IMG/VR virus record: IMGVR_UViG_3300048010_000356
Coordinates: 1-20,212 of that record
From: a virus
Reading direction: 5' to 3' (one strand)
Length of the DNA stretch: 20,212 bases
In this document: in pieces, positions 14,339-20,212 of the stretch
Numbering within the stretch: position 1 is the first letter of the stretch
How the letters are laid out: every line of letters starts with the position of its first letter
Notes under the pieces: model-generated
The model's input: the letters and a program-made list of their open reading frames with translations, nothing else
The model's database searches: none
Told to the model about the DNA's origin: nothing
Position numbers and translations under genes: made by a program

Positions 14339-14621
14339 AGGACGCACCGCCAAATTTTACGCTAGTAATCCTGAAGCGTATAAGAAGAAACTTGCTTATG
14401 ATAAAAAACGGAATGAGAAGCCAGCACAAAAGAAATATCGGGCGGAACTAGCTAGAGAGCGTAGAGCTAGAGGTGTTATGGGTAAAGGTGGTAAGGACGT
14501 AAGTCATACTGCCGACGGCAAATTTAAGATGGAAAACCCAAAAAGCAATAGGGCAAGAAATGGTCACGGCAAAAACGGTAGACTTGCTCCAGGTAAAGGT
14601 ACTAAGAAATCTAAGCGGTAG
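14328..14621 (+). CDS. Small basic protein, 97 residues
   Basis: GTG start with the best ribosome binding site in this part, AAGGAGG at 14314-14320. The sequence is extremely rich in Lys, Arg and Gly: FYASNPEAYKKKLAYDKKRN, then a helix-like KKYRAELARERRARGVMGKG, then KDVSHTADGKFKMENPKSNR and a basic tail. I recall similar small proteins with KGG-x-D-x-SHT and ENP-x-x-NRARN in T4-like cyanophages, where their role is not established. It could bind DNA or be a minor head component. The charge is extreme, but the middle motif looks conserved rather than low-complexity. The first 11 bases overlap the end of the preceding 51-residue gene. Confidence 0.75.
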   Translation: MAAKGRTAKFYASNPEAYKKKLAYDKKRNEKPAQKKYRAELARERRARGVMGKGGKDVSHTADGKFKMENPKSNRARNGHGKNGRLAPGKGTKKSKR

Positions 14622-14640
14622 GCAGACTAGCCTAGTCATT
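14621..14640 (+). promoter_or_regulatory. Intergenic motif copy 4 (GGCAGACTAG)
   Basis: GGCAGACTAGCCTAGTCATT starts on the last base of the TAG stop and lies 27 bases before the next ATG. It has 8 of 10 core matches, and the following CCTAG/CATT resembles copies at 15407 and 11335. No Shine-Dalgarno sequence precedes the ATG at 14648. Confidence 0.45.
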
Positions 14641-14647
14641 TAGTGCA

Positions 14648-15406
14648 ATGGCGGTAAGGATAACCTCTGCAGAATCAATCAAGCAGGCTATTCTTGCTGA
14701 TGTTTTACTGCGTGAAATATTTGTCAAAGTACAGGTCAACCAAACAGGACTAGCACCAATTGCTTTAGGACCAAGTGTTGGTATTCTTGGTATTCCTTCA
14801 ATTAGTGATTTTGAAGCTACTTGGAAGCTTGCAATCATTGGTTTAACTAGTCTAGAATCTAAGCAAGTAGCAGATTCGCTTGAGAGAATATTTATTGGAG
14901 CGTCGTTCAAATTTTCTAATAACGACATCCAGGTTAGTATCTTTTCGCTGGCAACACGAGAAGTTTTAGAATCTGCAGAAGAACAGCAAAAATTAAAGAA
15001 AGATGCCCAGCGGTCAAAGAATCTTGAGAAGGCGATTGAATATGCTGAGAATTTAAAAAGCGGCATCGATGGCCAAAGAGGTATTCAAGGTATTGCAGGA
15101 GCAAAAGGCGAACCTGGACTACAAGGGCCACCGGGAAGAGATGGACAAGATCTTGTTGCTACTGAAGCCGAGCTTCATGACTTAAAGGATGTTTTTATTC
15201 CTGATCCAAGAGTTGGCCAGGTATTAACATGGGATGGAGCTAGTTGGGTTTCATTGTTTGTGCCACAAACGTACAGATATGCTGGAAGCGGTATAGAGGA
15301 AGCACCTAATGACGGTAATTATTATGTACGCCAAAACAAAGTTTGGATTCTGCTTTCTGAGGCATTAGGCAATACAGGTATCGAATCAGGAGACTTTGAC
15401 CCGTAA
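14648..15406 (+). CDS. Collagen-like tail fibre / structural protein
   Basis: A 252-residue protein. Residues ~1-100 are a mixed domain (ITSAESIKQAILADVLLREI, GLTSLESKQVADSLERIF). Residues ~103-137 are a charged coiled-coil-like helix (ESAEEQQKLKKDAQRSKNLE). Then come ten uninterrupted collagen-type Gly-x-y triplets (~139-168), from GIDGQRGIQG to GPPGRDGQD. The C-terminal ~80 residues form a small domain (ATEAELHDLKDVFIPDPRVG, LTWDGASWVSLFVP, YYVRQNKVWILL) that resembles the tip segments of other fibre proteins. Coiled coil plus collagen repeats indicates a homotrimer. A fibre, or a linker between fibre and tail, is the likely role. A GGCAGACTAG motif lies before the start and a GGAATACTAG motif after the stop. 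Confidence 0.75.
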   Translation: MAVRITSAESIKQAILADVLLREIFVKVQVNQTGLAPIALGPSVGILGIPSISDFEATWKLAIIGLTSLESKQVADSLERIFIGASFKFSNNDIQVSIFSLATREVLESAEEQQKLKKDAQRSKNLEKAIEYAENLKSGIDGQRGIQGIAGAKGEPGLQGPPGRDGQDLVATEAELHDLKDVFIPDPRVGQVLTWDGASWVSLFVPQTYRYAGSGIEEAPNDGNYYVRQNKVWILLSEALGNTGIESGDFDP

Positions 15407-15426
15407 GGAATACTAGTCTAGCATTT
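15407..15426 (+). promoter_or_regulatory. Intergenic motif copy 5 (GGAATACTAG)
   Basis: GGAATACTAGTCTAGCATTT begins with the base after the TAA and lies 28 bases before the ATG at 15435. The core is identical to the copy at 7871, with the same position relative to stop and start. No Shine-Dalgarno sequence precedes the ATG. Confidence 0.5.
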
Positions 15427-15434
15427 TTACGTCG

Positions 15435-16568
15435 ATGCCAACCCCCGCTAATCGTGCAAAGATACAGGTAGCAAGGGGTTCCTTTACGAATATTTCTGCT
15501 AGCCTTTCCGATCTGCTTGATGGAGAGCTTTGTTACGCAAAAGACGAGAATAGACTTTATGTGGTTGAGGGTACAACCCTTACACCAGTAACGGCAGAAG
15601 ACGATGATGTTTTAGTCGAAGTACATAATCAATCTGGTTCAGATATTGTAAAAGGCAAGCCTGTCTATGTCAGCGGGACTCATAGTTCAGGTAAGCCAAT
15701 TGTTGAATTAGCTGATAATAATGGATCAGGAACTTATCCGGCGATTGGCCTTGTCCATGAAACAATTACGAATGGTGCTGATGGCAAAGTAATCATCAGT
15801 GGCTTGCTCACAAATATAGCTACAAGTACTTTAGGTAGCGCCGGAGATGCTCTTTATATTGATTCTACTGCCGGTGGTTTAACTACAACAAGACCTACTG
15901 CTGCAACAGAAAAAGTACAAAAAGTTGGATTAATTACAAGGTCACATGCTTCAAATGGCAGTATTATAATTATTGGTGCTGGACGTACAAATGATATTAA
16001 CAATGAACTTGTTGCATTAACAGGTGTTAGTTTAAACGCTACTAATTTAGGAACGTTTACTGGATTAACAATTCCAGATAATCAAGACATTAAAAATGCA
16101 CTGCAAGCATTAGAAACTAAAGCAGAAACGGCTATTGTTGATGCTGATATTTCCGCAACAGCTGAAATTGCGGTAAGCAAACTAGCAAATGGCACCGTTA
16201 ACCAAGTACTGGTTACTGACGGCACAGATGTTAGCTGGTCCGATAATTTAACGATTGCCGGCAATCTCACAGTTTCCGGCACAACTACTACTATTGATTC
16301 ACAGACTCTTACTATTGAAGATAAAAATATTGAACTTGCAAAAGTCACGACCCCAACAGACGTTACTGCCGACGGCGGTGGTATTACATTAAAAGGCACG
16401 ACCGACAAAACAATTAATTGGATTGACGCAACTGATGCATGGACATTTAGTGAGCATATTAATATTGCAGATACAAAAGAATATAGAATGAATGGCACAG
16501 CCGTTTTAGCTTATTCTGGATCAGACAAGATTCTTGATAACGTTATTGTTGACGGTGGCACGTACTAA
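15435..16568 (+). CDS. Tail fibre protein, 377 residues
   Basis: The N-terminus (ANRAKIQVARGSF, then LLDGELCYAKDENRLYVVEG) is a diverged tropism-determinant-like head. Residues ~56-180 are a beta domain (VEVHNQSGSDIVKGKPVYVS, PAIGLVHETITNGADGKVII, GDALYIDSTAGGLTTTRP, GLITRSHASNGSIII). Then follow modules familiar from cyanophage fibres: ETAIVDADISATAEIAVSKL (~233-252), DGTDVSWSDNLTIAGNLTVS (~261-280), TIDSQTLTIEDKNIELAK (~286-303) and TPTDVTADGGGITLKGTTDK (~306-325), ending in NGTAVLAYSGSDKILDNVIV. Such modules make up long trimeric fibre shafts. No catalytic motif is visible. The translation start has no Shine-Dalgarno sequence but carries the GGAATACTAG motif 28 bases upstream. Confidence 0.8.
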   Translation: MPTPANRAKIQVARGSFTNISASLSDLLDGELCYAKDENRLYVVEGTTLTPVTAEDDDVLVEVHNQSGSDIVKGKPVYVSGTHSSGKPIVELADNNGSGTYPAIGLVHETITNGADGKVIISGLLTNIATSTLGSAGDALYIDSTAGGLTTTRPTAATEKVQKVGLITRSHASNGSIIIIGAGRTNDINNELVALTGVSLNATNLGTFTGLTIPDNQDIKNALQALETKAETAIVDADISATAEIAVSKLANGTVNQVLVTDGTDVSWSDNLTIAGNLTVSGTTTTIDSQTLTIEDKNIELAKVTTPTDVTADGGGITLKGTTDKTINWIDATDAWTFSEHINIADTKEYRMNGTAVLAYSGSDKILDNVIVDGGTY

Positions 16569-16570
16569 TC

Positions 16571-16580
16571 GGTAACCTAG
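16571..16580 (+). promoter_or_regulatory. Intergenic motif copy 6 (GGTAACCTAG)
   Basis: GGTAACCTAG follows the TAA after two bases; 7 of 10 positions match the core, and it is followed by TTCGCCGTT. It lies 62 bases before the next ATG; unlike copies 1, 2, 4 and 5, a GGGAG ribosome binding site is present downstream. This is the weakest of the six main copies. Confidence 0.3.
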
Positions 16581-16584
16581 TTCG

Positions 16585-16598
16585 CCGTTATATAACGG
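16585..16598 (+). promoter_or_regulatory. Perfect 14-bp palindrome CCGTTATATAACGG
   Basis: CCGTTATATAACGG is a perfect inverted repeat without a spacer in the 64-base gap before the 154-residue fibre gene. There is no T tract, so it is not an intrinsic terminator. It may be a protein-binding site or contain a -10-like TATAAC. The ATG at 16633 has its own GGGAG at 16624-16628. Confidence 0.5.
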
Positions 16599-16632
16599 TG
16601 TACCGGCCTACATAGGCACAAAAGGGAGCCAC

Positions 16633-17097
16633 ATGGCTAACACTATCAAACTAAGGCGTTCCGCAACGTCTGGGGCGGTTCCTACGGCTAGTCAGCTTGC
16701 CTTAGGCGAGTTAGCGATGAATACTTTCGATGGAAAGTTATTCATTAAAACAGATCAAAGTGGTACAGAGTCAATCGCTGAGATTGGCGCAGGTGGTAGC
16801 ACAGTTACGATTGCAAGCACGCCTCCAGGAAGTCCTAATGTAGGAGATATCTATTGGGATGATGTTGATGGTTCAGCATACATCTATTACGATGACAGCG
16901 ACACTCAGCAATGGGTATCATTAAGTGCTGCAGCTTCAGCAGTTGATTCTGCATTTATTGAAACTCCGCAATCTATTTCAACTGATAAAACAATTGCTGC
17001 TAGTACAAATGCAGGAATGATGGGACCGACAGTTGCCATCAATTCAGGTATATCTATTACTGTCGGAGCTAATTCTCAACTTACTGTGCTTAACTAA
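16633..17097 (+). CDS. Short tail fibre protein, 154 residues
   Basis: Starts MANTIKLRRSATSGAVPTAS, continuing QLALGELAMNTFDGKLFIKT: the third head domain of the tropism-determinant-like kind in the window. Residues ~62-97 (IASTPPGSPNVGDIYWDDVD, SAYIYYDDSDTQQWVSLS) are the PP-x-x-P-x-x-GD-x-(W/Y)WD motif common in phage fibre and neck appendage proteins. The C-terminus (STDKTIAASTNAGMMGPTVA, INSGISITVGANSQLTVLN) is another beta module I recall from cyanophage fibres. The ATG has a good ribosome binding site (GGGAG). Its size suggests one link of a fibre made from several gene products, together with the next two genes. The following ATG lies two bases after the stop. Confidence 0.75.
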   Translation: MANTIKLRRSATSGAVPTASQLALGELAMNTFDGKLFIKTDQSGTESIAEIGAGGSTVTIASTPPGSPNVGDIYWDDVDGSAYIYYDDSDTQQWVSLSAAASAVDSAFIETPQSISTDKTIAASTNAGMMGPTVAINSGISITVGANSQLTVLN

Positions 17098-17099
17098 TC

Positions 17100-17633
17100 A
17101 TGGCATACGGAAAAATTAAAGCAGATTCACTCGTTTATGACAACAGTGGCTCTGATGTAGAAGTAACTCTGCAAAGTCTAACGACTAAACTTGGATCATC
17201 AGATATTGGATCAACTGTTCAAGCCTTTGATGCTGATACTGCGAAAACAGATGTAGCTCAAACATTTACATCTTTGCAAACACTGAATGCAGGACTAAGT
17301 GTTGATGGCCCTTACAAGCAAACAGCAGAAGCAGTGAGTGCTCTTGATATTGATCTTGCTACTGGCAACTATTTTACAAAAGCGATTAGCACCTCCTCCA
17401 CAGTTACTTTCAGCAACCCACCAGCCTCTGGCACTGTTGGTTCCTTTACTTTAGAACTCGTTTTGACTGGTGCATCTACAGTTATTACGTGGCCAGGTAG
17501 TGTTTATTGGAATAATGATGCCGGTCAAACGGCACCAACCCTTGTTGATGCACGCACTCACCTCTTTATGTTTGTTACCACCGATGGTGGTACTAAATAT
17601 CGCGGTGCTGTCCTAAGTAATTACACGGCTTGA
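17100..17633 (+). CDS. Tail fibre protein, 177 residues
   Basis: The N-terminus MAYGKIKADSLVYDNSGSDV begins with the short head often found at the start of cyanophage fibre proteins. Residues ~20-75 are shaft-like (VTLQSLTTKLGSSDIGSTVQ, AQTFTSLQTLNAGLSVDG). Residues ~80-177 are a beta domain with NYFTKAISTSSTVTFSNPPA, FTLELVLTGASTVITWPGSV, WNNDAGQTAPTLVDARTHLF and a final YRGAVLSNYTA. This pattern is a common phage fibre tip module. No Shine-Dalgarno sequence is seen (TAATCATGG at the junction), so translation is probably coupled to the gene before. The next ATG is one base after its TGA. No enzymatic motif. Confidence 0.75.
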   Translation: MAYGKIKADSLVYDNSGSDVEVTLQSLTTKLGSSDIGSTVQAFDADTAKTDVAQTFTSLQTLNAGLSVDGPYKQTAEAVSALDIDLATGNYFTKAISTSSTVTFSNPPASGTVGSFTLELVLTGASTVITWPGSVYWNNDAGQTAPTLVDARTHLFMFVTTDGGTKYRGAVLSNYTA

Positions 17634-17634
17634 T

Positions 17635-19632
17635 ATGGATCCTATTACACAACAAACAGTATTAGCTGCAGCAGGTGCAGCAGGTGCAGGTCCGCTTTAT
17701 GTTGATGATGTTTTTAGTACTTATGTATATGAGGGTACAGGGCTATCCAAGCAAATTACAAATGGACTTGATTTAGCTGGTGAAAAGGGGTTAGTTTGGT
17801 TTAAAGCTAGAGAGTCCTTATCTTCACCTTACACTAATCTTGAATTGCACTGTTTATTTGATAATGTTAGAACAGGAGCTACTGGTGGAAGCGCAGGTGG
17901 AGGTGGTAGATTACGAACGGACTCGAGCCAAGGGGCTCAGCCAGATACTTATTTAGACTCATATAATTCTAATGGATTCACAATTACACCAAATTCTACG
18001 GAGAGTGCTGCAAATCTTATTAACCAGAGTGGAAAAGAATTCGTCTCTTGGTCATTCCGCAAAGCGCCTGGTTTCTTTGATGTAGTTACATATAACGGTG
18101 ACCCAAATGGCAACCCTCAAAGCATTTCTCATAATTTAGGCAGTGTGCCTGGGATGATACTGGTTAAAAGAACTGACACTACTGAAAATTGGCATGTTTA
18201 TCATAGGTCTACTGGTGCTACTAAGTATTTAATTTTAGATGCTAATAATTATGAAGCTAGCGGATCTAGCATCTGGAACAACACAACACCTACGTCCACT
18301 AATTTTACTGTTGGTACTAATGGTGCCGTAAATGGCTCTGGCGGCACCTACGTTGCCTACATCTTTGCCCATGACGACGCACAATTTGGCACGGATGGTG
18401 ATGAAAGCATTATTAAATGTGGCAATTATACGGGAAACTACACAAGCACTTCTCCTATTAATCTAGGGTTTGAGCCGAGCTTTGTAATTATCAAGGGTAC
18501 ATCCGAGAACACCGATTTTGACTGGAGAATGTTTGACAATATGCGGGGTGTAAACACTGGAAGTAATGATATATCACTCTGTGCTAACACAGCGTCCGTA
18601 GAATTAGCCGGTACTAACTATGACCGCGACTATATTAGTTTTACTCCGACAGGCTTTGAGGTAAAGTCTAACGACAATTCGGTTGCTCAATCAGGTAAAA
18701 ACTTCATCTACATGGCAATCCGCCGTCCGAATAAGCCGCCTGAAGCTGCAACGGAAGTGTTTGCTATTGATACAGGAAATGGATCTTCATCTATCCCAAC
18801 ATGGGACAGCGGGTTTCCTGTTGACATGGCGCTTGCCAAAAGCACCAGCAATGGTGACAGCTTTATGCCAGCAAGACTTATCGGGTCTAAACAATTAAAA
18901 CCTACTGGACATGCTATCGAAAGTAGTGACGGTTCTTTAACTTGGGACTCAAATGCAGGATGGGCTAAGGACTACAACAGTGCTTATATTTCTTACATGT
19001 TCAAACGTGCCCCAGGTTTCTTTGATGTAGTTGCTTATCCGGGTGAAGGAGGAAGTAACAGGTCTGTAGCACACAATTTAACCGTAACGCCAACGTTGTG
19101 GATTACTAGAAATAGATTGTCAATTGGAGGTTGGTATGCCAACTACACAGTAGTTGATGGCAGTTGGGATTATCTAAGACTTGATAACGACGGATCAGTA
19201 ACTGGTGTAGGAGGTGGCCTTACATTACCTACGTCAACAGCATTTTTTGTAGATTCAAGTGGTGGGAGTGATATCAGTGGTGACACTTATATCGCTTACC
19301 TATTCGCAACCCTACCCGGCATCAGTAAAGTAGGTACTTATTCTGGTGATACTGGAAATGCAGTTAACGTTGACTGCGGGTTTACGAATGGTGCCAGGTT
19401 TGTATTAATCAAAAGAACCGATAGCTCTGGCCATTGGTATCTTTGGGATACAACTCGTGGTTACAATGGAACCACTGATAACTTCTTACTGGTAAATAGT
19501 CCCTCAGGGGAAAACGCTAATATAGCCAATATTGATGATCATCTTGACGCATTACCTGCAGGATTTACCGTAAGAGCTTCGTCAGGAGTTAATACTTCTG
19601 GTGCAACCTACATCTTCCTTGCAATCGCTTAA
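17635..19632 (+). CDS. Large repetitive tail fibre / receptor-binding protein, 665 residues
   Basis: A short N-terminal helix with Ala/Gly (LAAAGAAGAGP) precedes six diverged beta repeats: ~21-144, 145-247, 257-363, 374-459, 460-560 and 562-665. A typical unit has a start like GFFDVV-x-Y-x-G, a NLG/GF-x-P segment, (I/V)LVKRT or LIKRT, an aromatic W-x-(V/L), then FTV and an end such as GGTYVAYIFA. I associate this unit with a domain of unknown function found in marine phage tail proteins (possibly DUF7483). Units 1-3 and 4-6 look like copies of one three-unit block: PGFFDVV occurs at 145 and again at 460, both in FRKAPGFFDVV-like context. No enzyme motif is seen. A receptor-binding or adhesion role is inferred. 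The ATG lies one base after the preceding TGA without a Shine-Dalgarno sequence. Confidence 0.75.
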   Translation: MDPITQQTVLAAAGAAGAGPLYVDDVFSTYVYEGTGLSKQITNGLDLAGEKGLVWFKARESLSSPYTNLELHCLFDNVRTGATGGSAGGGGRLRTDSSQGAQPDTYLDSYNSNGFTITPNSTESAANLINQSGKEFVSWSFRKAPGFFDVVTYNGDPNGNPQSISHNLGSVPGMILVKRTDTTENWHVYHRSTGATKYLILDANNYEASGSSIWNNTTPTSTNFTVGTNGAVNGSGGTYVAYIFAHDDAQFGTDGDESIIKCGNYTGNYTSTSPINLGFEPSFVIIKGTSENTDFDWRMFDNMRGVNTGSNDISLCANTASVELAGTNYDRDYISFTPTGFEVKSNDNSVAQSGKNFIYMAIRRPNKPPEAATEVFAIDTGNGSSSIPTWDSGFPVDMALAKSTSNGDSFMPARLIGSKQLKPTGHAIESSDGSLTWDSNAGWAKDYNSAYISYMFKRAPGFFDVVAYPGEGGSNRSVAHNLTVTPTLWITRNRLSIGGWYANYTVVDGSWDYLRLDNDGSVTGVGGGLTLPTSTAFFVDSSGGSDISGDTYIAYLFATLPGISKVGTYSGDTGNAVNVDCGFTNGARFVLIKRTDSSGHWYLWDTTRGYNGTTDNFLLVNSPSGENANIANIDDHLDALPAGFTVRASSGVNTSGATYIFLAIA

Positions 19633-19644
19633 ACATAACTAACT

Positions 19645-19728
19645 ATGGAAATTAGAAATCGATCAAATTTAGCCTCCGCTACCCTTCATGCTAGTGGCGG
19701 CACCTACTTATTCCTCGCCATTGCTTAA
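19645..19728 (+). pseudogene. 27-codon chimeric remnant: chaperone-like start joined to fibre-like end
   Basis: ATG 19645 to TAA 19728 encodes 27 residues starting MEIRNRSNLASATLHA and ending SGGTYLFLAIA. The first six residues equal the start of the next gene (MEIRNRLDGE), and the end equals the end of the 665-residue fibre (SGATYIFLAIA). Synonymous codons differ (ATT AGA AAT CGA against ATC CGC AAC CGT), so it is an old or foreign copy rather than a recent slip. Most simply it is the scar of a duplication or exchange of the fibre-plus-chaperone unit followed by deletion. It may or may not be translated. Confidence 0.65.
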
Positions 19729-19730
19729 TC

Positions 19731-20212
19731 ATGGAAATCCGCAACCGTTTAGATGGTGAATTGACTACCGTTAGTCAGTTCAAAGCAACACAACCGAATA
19801 CTAGCTTCCCTAAGCAAATTACAGCTGACATCCTTAATAGTTATGGGTATGATCCTGTACTAAATGGTCCAGCAGCTACTGTCACTGCTCCTTATGGCGT
19901 CAGCATCCGTGATGGCGTTGAAGAGATTGATGGGCAATGGTTTACTAAGTTTATCGCTGGCCCGGTTTTCACTGACACAACCGATGACGACGGCAACGTA
20001 ACGACAGCAGCCGACAATGAAATTGCGTACAAAGCACGTATTGATGCAGAGGCTGCTAAATCAGTTCGTGCAAAGCGTGACAAGCTAATTGCTGAAACCG
20101 ACTGGGTTATTGTTATGGCAAAAGAGACTGGAACAAACATTCCATCTGCAGTAAAAACTTATAGACAAGCTCTTCGCGATCTGCCTAGTGCTGATGGTTT
20201 TCCACATACGAT
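19731..20212 (+). CDS. Tail fibre assembly chaperone-like protein (3' end outside window)
   Basis: The ATG at 19731 lies two bases after the remnant's stop (TAATCATGG). The frame is open to the window end, giving 160 residues so far. After MEIRNRLDGELTTVSQFKAT come PNTSFPKQITADILNSYGYD and DGVEEIDGQWFTKFIAGPVF. An Ala-rich helix then leads into RAKRDKLIAETDWVIVMAKE and TYRQALRDLPSADGFP. The pattern R-x-x-RD-x-L(I)-x-x-(S/T)DW followed by W/TYRQALRDLP is the hallmark of the phage tail assembly chaperone family (Phage_tail_APC type), usually encoded directly after a fibre gene. Here the motif is kept, although the segment before YRQALRD has an unusual KETGTNIPSAVKT. Role by family: helps fold or attach the upstream fibre. 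Its end cannot be seen. Confidence 0.8.
   Translation, partial: MEIRNRLDGELTTVSQFKATQPNTSFPKQITADILNSYGYDPVLNGPAATVTAPYGVSIRDGVEEIDGQWFTKFIAGPVFTDTTDDDGNVTTAADNEIAYKARIDAEAAKSVRAKRDKLIAETDWVIVMAKETGTNIPSAVKTYRQALRDLPSADGFPHT

Noticed and set aside
14632-15066. Minus-strand ORF of 144 codons over the collagen-like gene
   Set aside because: It covers the coiled-coil part of a clear + strand gene with no ribosome site or recognisable motif; all neighbouring genes are on the + strand.
16585-16598. Intrinsic terminator at the CCGTTATATAACGG palindrome
   Set aside because: There is no T tract after it and the stem would have no loop, so it cannot work as a usual terminator.
1-20212. tRNA genes, CRISPR arrays, insertion sequences or integration sites
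   Set aside because: No cloverleaf-like sequence, regularly spaced direct repeats, transposase gene or integrase gene was seen on either strand.

Overview
The window is a stretch of a tailed double-stranded DNA phage genome. All recognisable genes are on the + strand, packed tightly, with many stop/start overlaps. The tail-fibre modules (heads like the phage major tropism determinant, the DISATAEIAVSKL and TPTDVTADGGGITLKG segments, KIKADS...YDNSGSDVEV heads, repeats with the FVLIKRT...W pattern) and a small basic protein with KGGKDVSHT are, from memory of these families, typical of marine cyanophages. The best guess is therefore a phage of marine picocyanobacteria (Synechococcus/Prochlorococcus). 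The tape measure gene implies a siphovirus or myovirus. No terminase, portal, replication or host-derived metabolic gene is visible, so host and family are inferred.

Layout. (1) 2-4962: tail. C-terminal part of the tape measure protein, a 139-residue tail protein and a 1058-residue tail-hub/tip-like protein. (2) 4991-9101: three proteins of unknown function (137, 84 and 736 residues) and a 400-residue fibre protein; the 84- and 736-residue proteins share a domain around KWQG. (3) 9098-11335: a subtilisin-like (S8) protease with two inserted beta-rich domains, overlapping the fibre gene by ATGA. (4) 11377-13671: head. Scaffold protein, major capsid protein and a small putative decoration protein, separated by strong intrinsic terminators. 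(5) 13723-14621: four small charged or basic proteins, including a 51-residue ORF. (6) 14648-19632: adhesion cassette with a collagen-like protein, three fibre proteins and a 665-residue fibre made of six diverged repeats. (7) 19645-20212: a 27-codon chimeric remnant, then the start of a tail-fibre assembly chaperone-like gene that runs out of the window.

The products would together build the virion: scaffold, capsid and decoration protein make the head; tape measure, tail protein and hub make the tail and its tip; the rest form or modify the host-recognition apparatus. Tail genes lie before the head genes and fibre genes lie on both sides of them, which is not the usual order.

The most unusual signals are non-coding. 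(a) Three small hairpins, all with the loop GTGAT, lie in the leaders of the scaffold gene (one) and the major capsid gene (two). They could be binding sites for a regulator of head-protein synthesis. (b) A short motif near GGAATACTAG directly follows the stop codon at six gene junctions, at a fixed 27-28 bases from the next start in four of them, and those four starts lack a Shine-Dalgarno sequence. No intergenic stretch longer than about 300 bases occurs.
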